The position numbers and the translations under genes were made by a program. Positions 23,401 to 37,500 of a stretch of 64,000 nucleotides of DNA are shown piece after piece. The notes below the pieces were generated by a model. It saw only the letters and a program-made list of their open reading frames with translations, made no database searches and was not told the origin of the DNA. This DNA comes from Liolophura sinensis (lineage: Eukaryota > Mollusca > Polyplacophora > Chitonida > Chitonidae), in contig NC_088307.1 of assembly GCF_032854445.1 (NCBI RefSeq), positions 13,280,017 to 13,344,016 of the forward strand. Direction: 5' to 3'. Position 1 is the first letter of the stretch; each line of letters starts with the position of its first letter.

Positions 23401-26400
23401 TCCGAAAGCTTAATCTTCCCATGGGGTAATGAATAAACGAATATCGCTCAGGAATTTATTTTTCAGAGGGACAAAGTGTATCGATTCGCGATATTGGCCT
23501 CTAATGTTCCCGAGTTTATGGCTTCTGATGTATAGCGCGCACGACGTCATTTACGCCACCGTTCTTTTCAATTCACATTGTTTTAGCCAAAGATAAGTAT
23601 ACTGGATTTTTGTTTCAACATCGATGTAAATATTCAAACGTACAGGCAAATGTCACTGAACAGAAGAGCAAGTTATAATACCAGTTAAATAATAGATTCC
23701 CTTTGTGCAAATGGTAAATCAAATCCACTTGTAGATCTGGACGCCATCGGCAAGCCAAAATCCGGGTTGATTGAAGGAGCCCTCTACTGGCCTGGTAATT
23801 TCCACGAGTGCGTGAACATTCAGAGTCCCGCCACTGAAGAGTCAGTCAAGGGGAACTACTGCCTGCTAAAGATTCCGCTCCCGATGAGCCTCCTCAAAGG
23901 ACTGTCTGACGCCGGAAAAGACAAAGGAAATATCCAAACGGATGGTATCGCCGCCGCGGTAAGGGCTTTGTGTAGGATGACTTGAATAAAAAACAATAAT
24001 AGTCTCTCACCAGTTATACAGCACAAATACATGGCAAGGGGATGTTTCAATACAAAGAAGAACTTAGAAAACATTTTAAATATCCTCACGTACACTCTGA
24101 CCAAGCAAGGAAATGACAAAGCAGCTAGATGAAGACATCTGATTGAAGATTAACTACATATCGAGGTACCAAACATGCTTGTAAAAAAAACTATTTCATT
24201 AACTTTTCACGTTTTAAGCGAATTGTTTTTTTTATAGAAAAATACCTGAATCTTCCATCCATCAAAAATGATATTCTTTTTGTCTTGTTATATTAAAAAA
24301 AAATTATAAGTAACATGACGAAAATGATTCATCTCTCTCGTGTAGGGCATTCTACTTTTTGCCGTGATTGAAAATGGGTTTTTCTTTACTTAGTTTTCTT
24401 TCTGCAGGTTTACGCCTCATTTTTATCCCTCCAATATGGCTTATGTGTGCCTAATTCGTGTAGCGTACAGGACGTCACCTCCATGATCAATCAAGGTGCG
24501 TGAAAATCTAAACAGGTTACTTTGTTTCTCATTATGACCTTCTACCTCACCTGGAACCGAACGGACGACCTTAATCATGATCGGTATCTAGAAAGAGTCT
24601 ACTCGACAAATGTTCGTTCTAATGGGAAAAGTTTATGCATGATGTGTGCACGCTCCGTTCCACGCAGGTAGCAATATAGAAATTACTTCTTGAAATCCAG
24701 CCAGTACTTCGTGAAATCCTCATGAAATTGAAGAGTTATATAGGTAAAGCAGATCTGGATTAAATTGCTCTTAAAAGTTCTACACTGAATACAATTTGGA
24801 GATGATGGGTGACGGTTTCTAATCCCGCTTTGTAAATCCATGTGCTTGCGCAATTCAGAAGTTATCCCAGACGATTTCCTGAACAATGAACACAAAGAAA
24901 TCTGTGATGTCTCAGTGGTGTCCCAAACTAATCATAGGAATGATGAAATGTTTTTTAAAATACCCAATTGTTGGTTTTAGGTCTTATGGAATTGCTACTG
25001 ACCTCTCTCTATGGCTACCCGCCGGTCATATCTGAGCCTGTTTGCCATCTGTACTGGTTATTGTTTTAGGTCCGATGAAATTGTTACCAAAGTCTCTCTA
25101 TGGTTACCCGCCGGTCATACCTGAGCCCGTTTGTCACCATGAACAGGATATTTCTAAAGACACAAGGGCCATTGTTGTTTCGTAAGTGTCATTATCCGAT
25201 ACACCTAGGTCTGTAATTGTTTTATGCACACACATTAATTGTTCCATGCTAAGTTGAATCGTAAATTTATCTTGTCAGTAAAGCCTTAGCGTACTACACA
25301 CTTGGAAAAAATGAACTGATTTACTGTCATTGCGCTTTTCATCCTATATTTGATCGGAATTACGATTTTTTTTATATCTTCGGTCCGTAGGTGCGTTTTA
25401 GGAGGGATTGGATTCGTCATTCTCTTGGGTACCCTTTATGACGTCGTTACTTTGTTGCTATGGAAATACAAGGATCGTTGTGCTACAAAAACAAATTTCA
25501 CCAAAACAAACGGAGTTAAAATGGCAAACGTTGTGTCGAATGGAAACGGCTATGTTCAGATGCCGGATGATATGGAGAATGGAACCATTAAGAAAACATG
25601 CGCAGACATTTACGTTGTGGGCGGAACCGAAGCTGGCAAACAAACCAACCTCGAAGCGGAAGTAACGCAAGACAAACTCTCAGAAAAGGACAACCACAAA
25701 TCTGTCGTAAAACAGGAGCCGAGGCCCAAACCAGGTTACTGGAATTGGTTTTACTTTGTTGTACATTTCTTTTCATATTGAGTTTCATGAACATCAAGGA
25801 AGGCCAGTTAATGTATCTATTATTCTAACACCACCTTCGTATATTCACTGCATTACCACTAACTGGCTTCCCAACATCTTGATCTTCCAACATTATGTTT
25901 CCTTTCATATACATATTCATTACACTTTATTGCAATATAATAAAGGGATTGATCAATAATTTGCACGTCACAGATCTATAGCCTATACTTATCGAAATTA
26001 GTTTTGATAAAATAATCGAACTGTAATTAGAAGTCAGTTACAAAAATAATGTCTCTGGTTAATTAAATTAAAAAAAAAACAACTTCTTTCATCTCCTTTT
26101 CAGAAGAGCTACTTTTCTTCGATCACAATTTCTGGCATTTTAACTGTAACCGTTGATCGTGAATATATGTCTAGGTCTCCTCTCCTTCAGGAATAATTGG
26201 CGGCTTGCTAATGGCTTTTTCCGTGTACACAAATACCAAGAAGTTAGTGAACACGGAGCAGAGATCGGGAACTCTGAGCTCAGTAAACGGTGTCCGCTTC
26301 TTCAGCATGACATGGGTGGTCCTTGGACACACCTTTATATTCCACATGGGCATCGCCGGTAAGTCTCGTGATCTCAGTGGAAACTGCACAACCGTTTCAA

Positions 26401-29400
26401 TTTGTCCTTTTTAATTTTATGACTAAAATACATGAGAACTGCACCAGAAATGTTTCTAACTGCCAGCAAAACGTTCTTAGGCAACAGAGGTAAAGCCTGA
26501 ACAGAATTGTATCCCTGTTACAGAATGGCATGTGATTTTCGGCTGTTGCAAATGTGATATTCCTGCGCCACGGGTTATACCCTTACCACTATAAAACATA
26601 TTTATAATTCTGTGCTTAGATATTAGTTTTGTGTAATCTTATTTTAAAACGATCTATGCTTTCATCAGAACGCAAATCTGTTAGAAAATTTGAAGTGTAA
26701 AATGGAACGCTCGAAGTAAAAAAAAAACGTTCACATTTAACCATTTCTAAATTTTGTGATTATTAGATATCAGCTACATAATGAGAAGGTCTAAAAAGTT
26801 TTTTTTCATTCTTATTATATTTTTTCTTCTCTGTTTTATGTCTTTCCTTAAAAGACAACATCCTTGGTTACGCACGGGACTTCCAGGCACGCTGGACATC
26901 ACAAGCGCTTCTAAACGCCCTTGTCTCCGTGGACTCGTTCTTCACACTAAGGTAATTTAAAAAAAAAATCATTCATTCCTAGGCATGAGGTATAGGATAA
27001 CGATTTTTTAAGAGACATGGGGCATACATCCATTTTATATCCAGAAAATCGCCGTGGCATAATGGGTTAGATTAGGTCGATGCCGTAAGTTAGAATACCG
27101 TGGGCCTCTTCTCAGAGGAAGCAACCTGGGGAGGGTCGTGGGATTCTCTAGGGTTTCATCCGGTTTCCTCCCACCAAACAGCTGGCCAGAGTCGTATAGG
27201 AGGAATAGTCTTGCGCACGGCGTAAAACTCCTATCAAGTAAGTAAAGAAATAAATATCTACATGTAGATGGAAATGCCGATCACACAGACAGATAGCCGG
27301 AGAGGAAGCTGTAATATTCGGATATTTCATAGGATGAACAACGCATTTGCATAACAGGAACTGACTGTTTACTGATCTCTTCAACATGGCAGCGACCATA
27401 CAAACGCAAAGCATTACATATGTTGACTTGAACTTTTCCACAAGGTGCGAGTCAAACAATGATATCATTACAACTCCCCTTTCAAACCAGCGAGAAAAGC
27501 GAGACCAAATGGTGTGACTTATATTATTCAGTTTATATTATTAAAGGGGTTTTCAGTTTTAAAATAAACACAAACTGAATTCAGAGATAATGATGAGAAA
27601 TAACTCTTGCAATCGTCCATTGTCCAAATATTTTGAAAATGTCAAAATGAATTAGAAATCCACACCATATACTTATTGACTCTTACAGGTAAAAGAAGGT
27701 ACAAGTAAATGTGTATCCATGAATACTTTTATTTATTTTATTTATTTGATTGGTGTTTTACGCCGTACTCAAGAATATTTCACTTATTTGACGGCGGCAA
27801 GCAGTATGGTGTTAGGAAACCCGGCAGAGCCCAGGATAAACTCACGACCATCCGCAGGTTGCTGGAAAACCATCCTACGTAAGGCCGGAGAGGAAGCCAG
27901 CACGAGCTGGGCTTGAACTCACAGCGATCGCATTGGTAAGACTCTCCAGGGTCATTGCGCTGTGCTGGCGTGCTAACCACCTCGGTCACGAAAGTTCCCA
28001 TGCAGAATAAAGATTTAAAACAAATTTAAACAAAAGTAATACCAAACATGTATTTCTGGTTTGTCCAATCACTGAATGCAATCTCTGTGACTATATCAAA
28101 TTAATTTAACCTTGAAAAAGGTTTAAAAACTGAGATTAAGAACTTGAGACTGAATTCTTGGTTTTCTAGTTGAAGGAATGTTTTGTTATATACAATGGAT
28201 GGTGTTTTTATTTGTAGTGGCCTCTTGGTAAGTTACTTAACCTTGAACGAGATGCGAAAAGCGAAGTCAGCCAAGATCAACTGGTTTATGTTCTACTTTC
28301 ACAGATTCTGGAGGTACGTATTGTATCTGTGTGGAATAGTTATAGCCCCCAAGGGTCCCTTGTTCAAAAGTCATCGATGATGGGTAATATTAACCCTTAT
28401 ATATTTCCACCCATGTTAAAATACGCCATTGCACGACGGGACGTCACCAGGGGCCCGTTCTACAAGAAAGTCTCTAATTTCGCCAGGCAAACTGGCAAGT
28501 CATAGTGAACAGATACGTCACCGTGGAAAATCGCTTGACGCGACAACTTTGCGGTGCGACAGCTTTGTAGAACAGGCCCCATGATGCCGTAGCGTCGAGT
28601 TTCGAAATTTCCGTAATTTAGACTTTACAAAAGTTTTCCCCTGTCACACCTTTGCTTAACACGAGTTTATTTATGCATCTATAAACTCGATAAGTTAAAA
28701 CTGAATTCACCTGTATAAAAATAGAGCACCTTTCCCGTGAAGAATGGAATGTATGCGAACGAATGCTCTTCGAGTTGAATTTCACATCGCTTTGAAGTCA
28801 ACACTATACATACAGTGAGTAGCAGAGTATGTCATTGTCCTTCAATGTTCAAATGGAACTAATCTATAAATATTTTAAAGAGAAAAAGGTTTAAATATAC
28901 ATTTTAAATGAAAAATGTATTTGTTGTTTTCTTTCAGACTGACCCCGCCCTACATGTTGATTATCATGACATACGTCCCTCTATACCAATACTGGGGACA
29001 GGGCCCACAGTGGCCCGTGGGGCAGATGGAACCAATGCCGTGTAACATTTACTGGTGGAAAAACCTGATCTACATTAACAACTTCAACATGACAGACAGC
29101 GTAAGTGTCGAGAAAAATACGCCTAAATTGTGGTTATTTTAATCTGGCAACATTTCACAGCGGTAGCAAGCTGGTCTCAATATGTCAGCTCCCCGGCCGT
29201 ACGTGGGAAGGTCTGCCAGCAACCTGCGGATGTTCGTGGGTTTCCCCCGGCCTCTGTCTGGTTTCCACCCACCATAATGCTGGCCGCCGTGTCGTGTAAG
29301 TGAAATATTCTTGAGTACGGCGTAAAACTCAAATTTTCCCCCGTAAACGTTTAATGAAAAATGAAAAAGGTGCAGCAGGCCTGCATCCAATTCACATAAC

Positions 29401-30247
29401 TATAACGGCTATATAAAACACAAAATAATTACATAAAAGACAAAAGCAATATATATGTTTGGTTGTTGAGCATATACTCCAGAATATTTCACCTATACCT
29501 CGGCGGCCAGCATACTATTGTGGAAGGAAACCGCGCCGATCCCGGCCAAAGGCAATGAAAAGATTAAAAAGAAATCTTTTACATTTGCAAACAAATACAC
29601 CTATAAGAATCGTAAAGCGGAATAAAGAGACATTTGTATGCATATAAGATCCGAAAAGCCTCTTGGCAAACGTGAAAGTGGCGAACTATTTTGTTATTAG
29701 TGTGTAAAATATCTACCTGGTCATTTAGCAGTTGTTATCATTATTGGTTTACAGGAATTCCCTTTCACTTGAGCGGCTATTTGGCACAGAGTCTGGAATT
29801 CCAGGCCAAATCAGTAATCATGTAAGAGTACGATATATGCATGTCAGAACTGCTAATATTGTACGGCATATACCAATATAGGTTGCTGTAAATTGGATCA
29901 TGTCTTATTACATTAGGTTTGTTACCGTCAGTAAATTGCGTATAAACTCCACATGGTTAACCCGTTCAAGCATAGCATGTTGTGTGTACGGAATAATAGG
30001 CGCGGGGAGTCCGGTGCATATTACTGTATCCGGTTAGTGGGTTCATATGATGCGATTGCATAGTGTGTAAGGAATCTGTAATAAGCAAATAATCTCTAAA
30101 GAGGCAGTGCCTTGTCATCTCGCGAGAATCCAACGGCTAAGCGCAGTTCTTGTCTTACACGTCAATAACCTGGTGGTATTGACAGACTGAATTTGACGTG
30201 CACTTGCATTACACTGGTGTTTGTTATCAGTCATGCCTACGCAGGGT

Positions 30248-30326
<79 letters not shown>

Positions 30327-33300
30327 CTGAATATAATACAAGGGGATATTGAATATAAATAAGGCAAAGGTATGAATAATCAATATCTTTAAACAGAAAA
30401 ACACAGGGTCTTAATAAGCTAAATACACTGACGTCCAAAAGAAACTTTACCAAGTCTTTCAGAGACGACCGAACAAAAGCAACCACATGTTGCATATGCA
30501 AGAGATATGTATTCAAACGAGTGATGTTTTAGGATGGTGTGAACTAGATGAGACTCTATGACAGGAGAAACATTTTCATGAACAGTCACATAAAGACGCA
30601 TGTGTGTCAAAATGAAACAAGTTAAAGTGGTATTTGTATAGTTTCTTTTGGACGTCAGTATATGTTCAAAATTAAAACAATTAAAAATAACAAAACTACT
30701 CAAAGTACTACTTAAAGTCAAAGAATTCCCAAAACGTTAGGCAAATTATAGCGTAGCGGTAGGACTCCATCCCTTCAAACAGGGAGGCGTGGATATTAAC
30801 GAAACACTTAAGTTTAACCCTGAAAACATGTTTCCATTGATAACATGTTTTATTAATATTCATGAATAGGCCACGCCTACCTCGAGAAAGTGAGTGAGTG
30901 AGTGCTTGAGGTTTAACGTCGTACTCAACAACTTGTCAGTCATATGACGACGAAGGCGTCATTTGGGTGTACGTAATGTGCCTCCCTGTTGCAGGGCGAA
31001 TTTCCACCGCTCTTTTATCTAGCGCTGCTTCACTGCGACGCCTTACCGATGGCAAGTAAGACCTATACTGTTAGGGTCAACCAGTCGTGGCACTATCCCC
31101 TTCATGTTGAACGCCAAGCGAGGAAGCTGCAACTTCCTCTTTTAAAGTCTTAGGTTTGACTGGACCCAGGATTGACCTTGGATCTACCGCTCCCAAAGCG
31201 GACGCTCTACCAATCGGGGCCGTTTTTTACCTGGAGAAAGGGTTGGAATCTTACCACTACCAACGTATAACTGCATACCTTTTTTTGGCCCAAATTTGCC
31301 CAAAGAGACGTGCAAATTGTTGATCATTACATGATCAGCCAGAAGACAACAATGAGGTAAAGTGACAAGAGGCCAGATTTTGCCGGTTACGCGTGACTGT
31401 TTGCCAATTATCACACTGTGGTCGCTGCTCTGGTTTTGCTCTGTATGATACTGTCTTTTAAATCGTGACAGCATGGCCGATTCTTTATAAGGGTTGGTGG
31501 TCCCTAAACCTAGCTCCTTCAATCACGTAAACATCTCGAGAATAACAAAGCGTGTCACACACGAAAATGAATTCCATTACATTCGCTCCTACTTCGGTCA
31601 ACTTCACAATCGCGATACATTGATTTAGGCACATGAAGCCTGTAGAAATGTAAATAGTTCAAGGGAAGTAACTCTATATACCTAACCATTGGTCCCCCCA
31701 CAAAACCATTTGTTTTCCATTTAGCATTAACTAGACGTGACGAGCATTCTGCGGAAATTACATATCGCGTAGAGCTCATTTACCCAAATCACGATATCTT
31801 AGGGGATTGTATTAACATCATGGTGAATAACAAGGCCTCTTGTGACCAAGTCCAGTGAAGGTCAGACCCGTGTGTCAGTCTGAATGCGATAAAGAGATCA
31901 CATGAATATTAAGAACACGAATTACATATCGAGTGTGTTTTTAGACCTCACTGAATGCGATGGCTGCGTGTGACCTTGACATTACAGCCGTGTGAGGTTT
32001 TAGCCAAAAAACCTATCGGATAAAGACATGCCCCTGCAGTCATTCTCACTTTTGCAAGGTCATATTTTCTGAGAAAACACTCCACATGCCATCCTCAAAT
32101 TTTCGTATGTATACACATGCATTTTTTGTAAGTATAGGTGTATATGTATGTGCATAGGCGTACATATATAAATATTTTCACTGTTTATCTCTATACCTTA
32201 CAATGAATGTATTCGTATTGTACTTACTTGTTAACAAATGTATGTCAGAGGAGATCCCCAAGTGGCCAATTTGCTATGAGTTGTCCTCACTAAAGAAATT
32301 AATAATCCTCAAATGTATCAGAATTCAACCTTTCCATAGCCCAACCATAACATTGCGACCCTCTTGACGTTGAAACCAACGACCGTTGGGACGATATCTT
32401 GCATTTTCTAATGGTAGAATGTATAAAGATTTCTCTTGTAGAATTTGCAGCCGTTTCCCGTTCAATGGCAACTCGAACACAAGCTGAATTTACCATTATC
32501 CACTCATAATAACTACTGTGTTAACAGTTTGGGCACAAAATTCACTCTGAACGCCATTCACTCTGAACGAAAGAACTATCAATCTGCTACACAGCTTTGG
32601 TTCGAATTAGTTAAAGAAGGATACTGGTAATCCGAAAAAAAGAGATCTCTCTAATTGTAAAAGCCAACTGTTTTGCATTCAATTACATTTGACAAATTTT
32701 TCAATGTATTCCATTCTCTCTGACATAGTTTTACATTATTTTGCACATGCCTGCTTCTCTTTGTATGTATGCTCAAATTATAGTTTTCACGAATCTTTGT
32801 TATTGACAGTGTATTGGCTGGAGCTGGTACCTGGCTAATGATATGCAGTTCTACGTCATCAGTCCTCTGATACTGATACCGCTCTTTTAGTAAGTAAGAA
32901 CAGCTTATATTATACAGAGAGCTAATACAACATTCAGTCCAGGAAATGTTGTATGCTTTAAACTTTAACTGTAAACTTTAAACTTTACAAAAATTTTTTG
33001 CACGCCAGGTGCGCAAAAAGGGGTGTAAGGCTCGCCAAATTCCTTTCACATCTGGTGAAAGATGTATCTATTACGCATGCGGCGATATCTAATTTAATAT
33101 TAGTTGTGACGTCATCGATCGGAAAGATAACATAAATTTAGTGGTCGATAGCGTCGCTCCAACATTTATAATGAGCGCTCCTTGGAAACACCGGTAAACG
33201 TGAATTTTCTGAGGAGACTTACATTCCCTACATTGACGTTTTGTTTCCACAGCCCCTTACATTTTAATACATGCAGTATTACATGTACGAGAATAAGTCT

Positions 33301-34497
33301 CAAACTTATGTATGTCATACTCATTAGGAATAAGTATTTAATGAAGGAATAGAGGGATGTAATTCTATCATGTATTAAAGGAGAGAAGTGTCTTAAGATG
33401 AATATCTATAACATATTAAAAAGTAGGGCAAAATACGATGTCTTTTTTAACATCATCTAAGTGATGTGACGTCACATTGTTTTCTTCCCAATAATTTATT
33501 TTATTTGCCAACAGAACATCTTAAAACGAGATATTTTATGTAGGCCCTAAATATTGTTTTAATGGGTTTTAGGGGCTCAATATAATGTCAATAATCTGAA
33601 AAATACAATCTCAAAAACTCACATTAGAAAATCATTTTTTTTTTGTCGACTTTATTTGCAAGAAAAAATGTAAATAATTAATATTAAGTATTTTTTGAAA
33701 TAGTTCACTGTTACCCTTGATTTAAGGCACACATTCCTTTTGACTATACGTGTACTTTAAACATACAGAATTACTCTTTGCTAGTTGTAAAGTATTTCCG
33801 AATTTCACCTGAAGTCTGTTCACTTACCTATCATTACCTACTTTTCATTTATCCATTTTCAGCTCTAAGATTCTGGGAATGATCATTCTTGGCTTGTTCT
33901 TCTTAGCCACATTCATAACGACTGGAGTTCTCAGTTACGTGAACAACTTCCAACCCGGTGTGGATTCCAGGTACAGTAGTACAGTACGAGTTATCTGCCC
34001 TTATTCTGTAACATTCCCTACCAATCTGAACTGGTGATTGGGGTAGCTTTTCTCAAAACTCTTACACAATCTTTTCTCATGTCTGTGACCTTAACTTGAT
34101 GTTATTTGAACAATATTTCGGCAAAATCCCGGCTATGTCTCTTGCAGCAAACATGTTCATACTGCTGCCTCAATGGAATGTTATGCTGAAGATATGAGGC
34201 ATTGTATTCCACTACAGCATGCTGACACCGGCTCGAGCAGTTCTTGATCAAGTCAGCTAATTCTATTGATCATGGCGGCATACGCCACAGTCTCATTTGC
34301 AAGTCTGCATTTGAAGAGACAAGGGATACACACCGTGAAAAAAGTAATTGAACAGGGCCGTCTTGATCCAAGAGCGTCAGGAAATAATCCAAAATGGCCA
34401 TACTATGAACATGACAGACAAGGGTTGATCACCAGGATGTGTTTAGTTGACATTTAACTAGCAAAACGGTGGCCATTGGATTACACTTTTCCTTGTT

Positions 34498-34558
<61 letters not shown>

Positions 34559-37500
34559 ATATAAGAATTGTGTCGGCTGTTTTTCACGATTGACAGCATT
34601 ATGAGACAAGAGGCAACTTCTGGATGGTCGTGTGTTTCCCTCGGGCTCTACCTGGTTTTCCTCTCATCGTAGGGCTTGCCACCGTCAGATGAGTTAAATA
34701 TTCTGGAGTGCGGCGTAAAATACTCAATCAAATAAAGACAAAAAGAAATATGAAAAAAATAGTCCCAAATGCGTTGCTGCTAAGAGCAACACTGCCTTTC
34801 ATCCAAATGGCCAAACCCTAAACCTAGGACAGAAATTCAGGATGGGCGTCATGGCACTTCGCCAACGTTACTCCCATGCTGTGCACATGATTCCTAGTTA
34901 GGATTGTGCCAATTTTTGTATCCAGCATTTGTAATTTGCAGGGACAAATCAGGGAATCTCGTAATATAATATAACCGATTAGCTTTGAAACCGGTTCTGA
35001 ATAATGGCTTACATGGCCATGACCAGGTTCCGTTAGCTCAGCAATATCACTTCTTTTTTTTCCACTCTGCCAAAGACCGGTTGCAAAGTGAGAATGAGAA
35101 TGTAGTTAGTCCGAAAGTGAAAGTACATAAGCAGATTACGTGTAAAGGGTGGTGCTAGAGACTGGTATTTCTTATTCCTCGTAAGTCATGGCTCATTATA
35201 TTTTCTCTCATTCTAGACCGGATTTCATGGAAAAAATTTACATCAAACCTTGGTGTCGTATTGGTCCGTATCTTGTGGGGATATTTGTAGGATATGTCTT
35301 GTACAGGACAAGATGTAAGGTGAAGTTACATGCGGTAAGTACATAGTTATAATTTCCTCATGGTTCGTATAATGATATAGCAACAACAATTCACCTTACA
35401 ATATAGTGATCATTGGTTTAACACGTCACGAAAATTGTACACTCTAAAAGCAATAATCTGTTAAACTCGCAGAATACTAAGTTTTCAGTATCTTGTTATT
35501 TCTGTGACATAATTTTAATATCACACCGAAAATATAATTGCCTGTTAAATTTAACAGATTATGGGTTGTTTTTTTTTTAGTGTACGGCCAGAGCCAACGA
35601 CAATCTACCACATTTATATACGAAATTTCCTTTTTCTCAAAAGACTCAAACAAAGCGTTATGCTTGTATAAATCGATGACTTGTGCTGATATCCTGTCAT
35701 GACTGATAGATCACTGAGGGCTATTGAGCGCTCTCGTTCATTGCTTCTGGGTCCTGGCAACGAGACAACTGACTTGTTTAAATATAAATATTTTATTGTG
35801 GTACAACGCCATTCTACCGATAGTGCAGTTGGTAAAGTGCCCGCTTCGGGAGCGGTAGGTTCAGGATCAATCCTGGGTCGATTCACACCTAAAACTTTAG
35901 GAAAGTTGTGACTTCCTCGCTTGGCATGAAGAGGATAGTGGTTGTGAAGGGGGTAGTAGTGAAGGGGAGAGCGGTTGACCCATATCAGTATAATGGCTTG
36001 GGCGGGGCGCCTTACTTGCAGTCGGTAAGGCGTCTCAGTGATGCAGCACTAGATAAAAGAGCGGTGGAAATCCGTCCTGCAACAAGGAGGCACATTACAT
36101 GCGCTCTAAGGATTCCTTCGTCGTCATATGACTGAAAATTGTTAAGTACGACATTAAACCCCAAGCACTCACTCACTCACTTACAACGCCATTCTAAAGT
36201 ATTGTTCCCTTATTCAACGGTTGTCAGTTTCATGTTTGAGAAAAAGGAAATTCTAGCGAAAACCACCGAGCATTGGCAAATTACTAATAAACTTCACTCT
36301 TAACTAGTCTGTTTAATATGCTAGCCAAACCATTCATCAGTCTGTTTTTAGGTTAACCAAACCGTTTATGTTAACCAAACCGTTTATGTTGACTAAAGCA
36401 TTAACTAATCTGCTTTTGATAACCAAACCGTTAACCAATCTGTTTATGTTAACCAAACCGTTTTATGTTAACCGAACCGTTTATGTTAACTAAACCGTTA
36501 ACTAGTCTATTTTTATTAACGAAACCTTCAACTAATTCGTTTATGTTAACCAAATCGTTGACCAATCTGTTTGTGTTATCCAAACTGTTTACGTTAATCA
36601 ATCTGTTTATGCTAACTAAACCATTAACCAATCGTTTATGTTAACCAAACGGTTTATGTTAACTAAAGTGTTAACCAATCTGATTTTTTTATTTAACAAA
36701 CCGGCAACTAATCCTTTTATGTTAATCAAATCGTTAACCAACCTGTTTATGTTATCCAAACTGTTAACCAATCTGTTTATGCTAACTAAACCGTTAACCA
36801 ATCCTTTGTGTTAACCAAACTGTTTATGCTAACTAAAGCGTTAAGATGTCTGATTTTTTATTTAATAAACCGCCAACTAATCCATTTATGTTAACCAAAT
36901 CGTTGACTAATGTCTTTATGTTATCCAAACTGTTAACCAATCTGTTTATGTTAACTAAACCCTTAACCATTTTGATCTCACTCTCTCTTCACACAGAGCA
37001 CAGTGATCTTGGGCTGGTGTAGTGCCGCCGTGGTCTGCCTGGCGGTCTTGTACGGACTGTACGGTCACACCCACGGCCACCCTCTTAGTGTTGAGGCCAG
37101 CGCTGTGTACAACGCTCTTCATCGTACAGCCTGGGGCGCCGGGCTAGGCTGGGTGGTGTTTGCTTGCTGCACCGGATATGGAGGTAAGACACGTGTTGCG
37201 CGCATGCGCAGGTTGCTTCCGTTTTAGACATATTTGCATGTTGAAAATGTCAGTATATAACAGGTATTTATTCCTGCCTCGCTGGTGTCTAATTTTCTTT
37301 ACGTGTGAATATTTTACTTTATACCATGAGGTTAGTTTGAGTGGTGTTTTAATGAGGTTTGAGAAGATTTTTAACAGTTATCAGAGGTCACTATGAAATC
37401 CTTACATCAACTACATTCAGTCAATCAAAATTATTTTTGATCCAGCCATTTCAGTTTTATGGATAAAATTGTACACGCATCGCTTGTATATACACTGTTC

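Noticed and set aside
30247-30516. Poly-IY ORFs at (TA)n tracts (also 51812-52048)
   Set aside because: Simple-sequence artefacts.
33108-33480. Isolated TGACGTCA words as regulatory sites
   Set aside because: Single occurrences inside introns and repeats without clustering.
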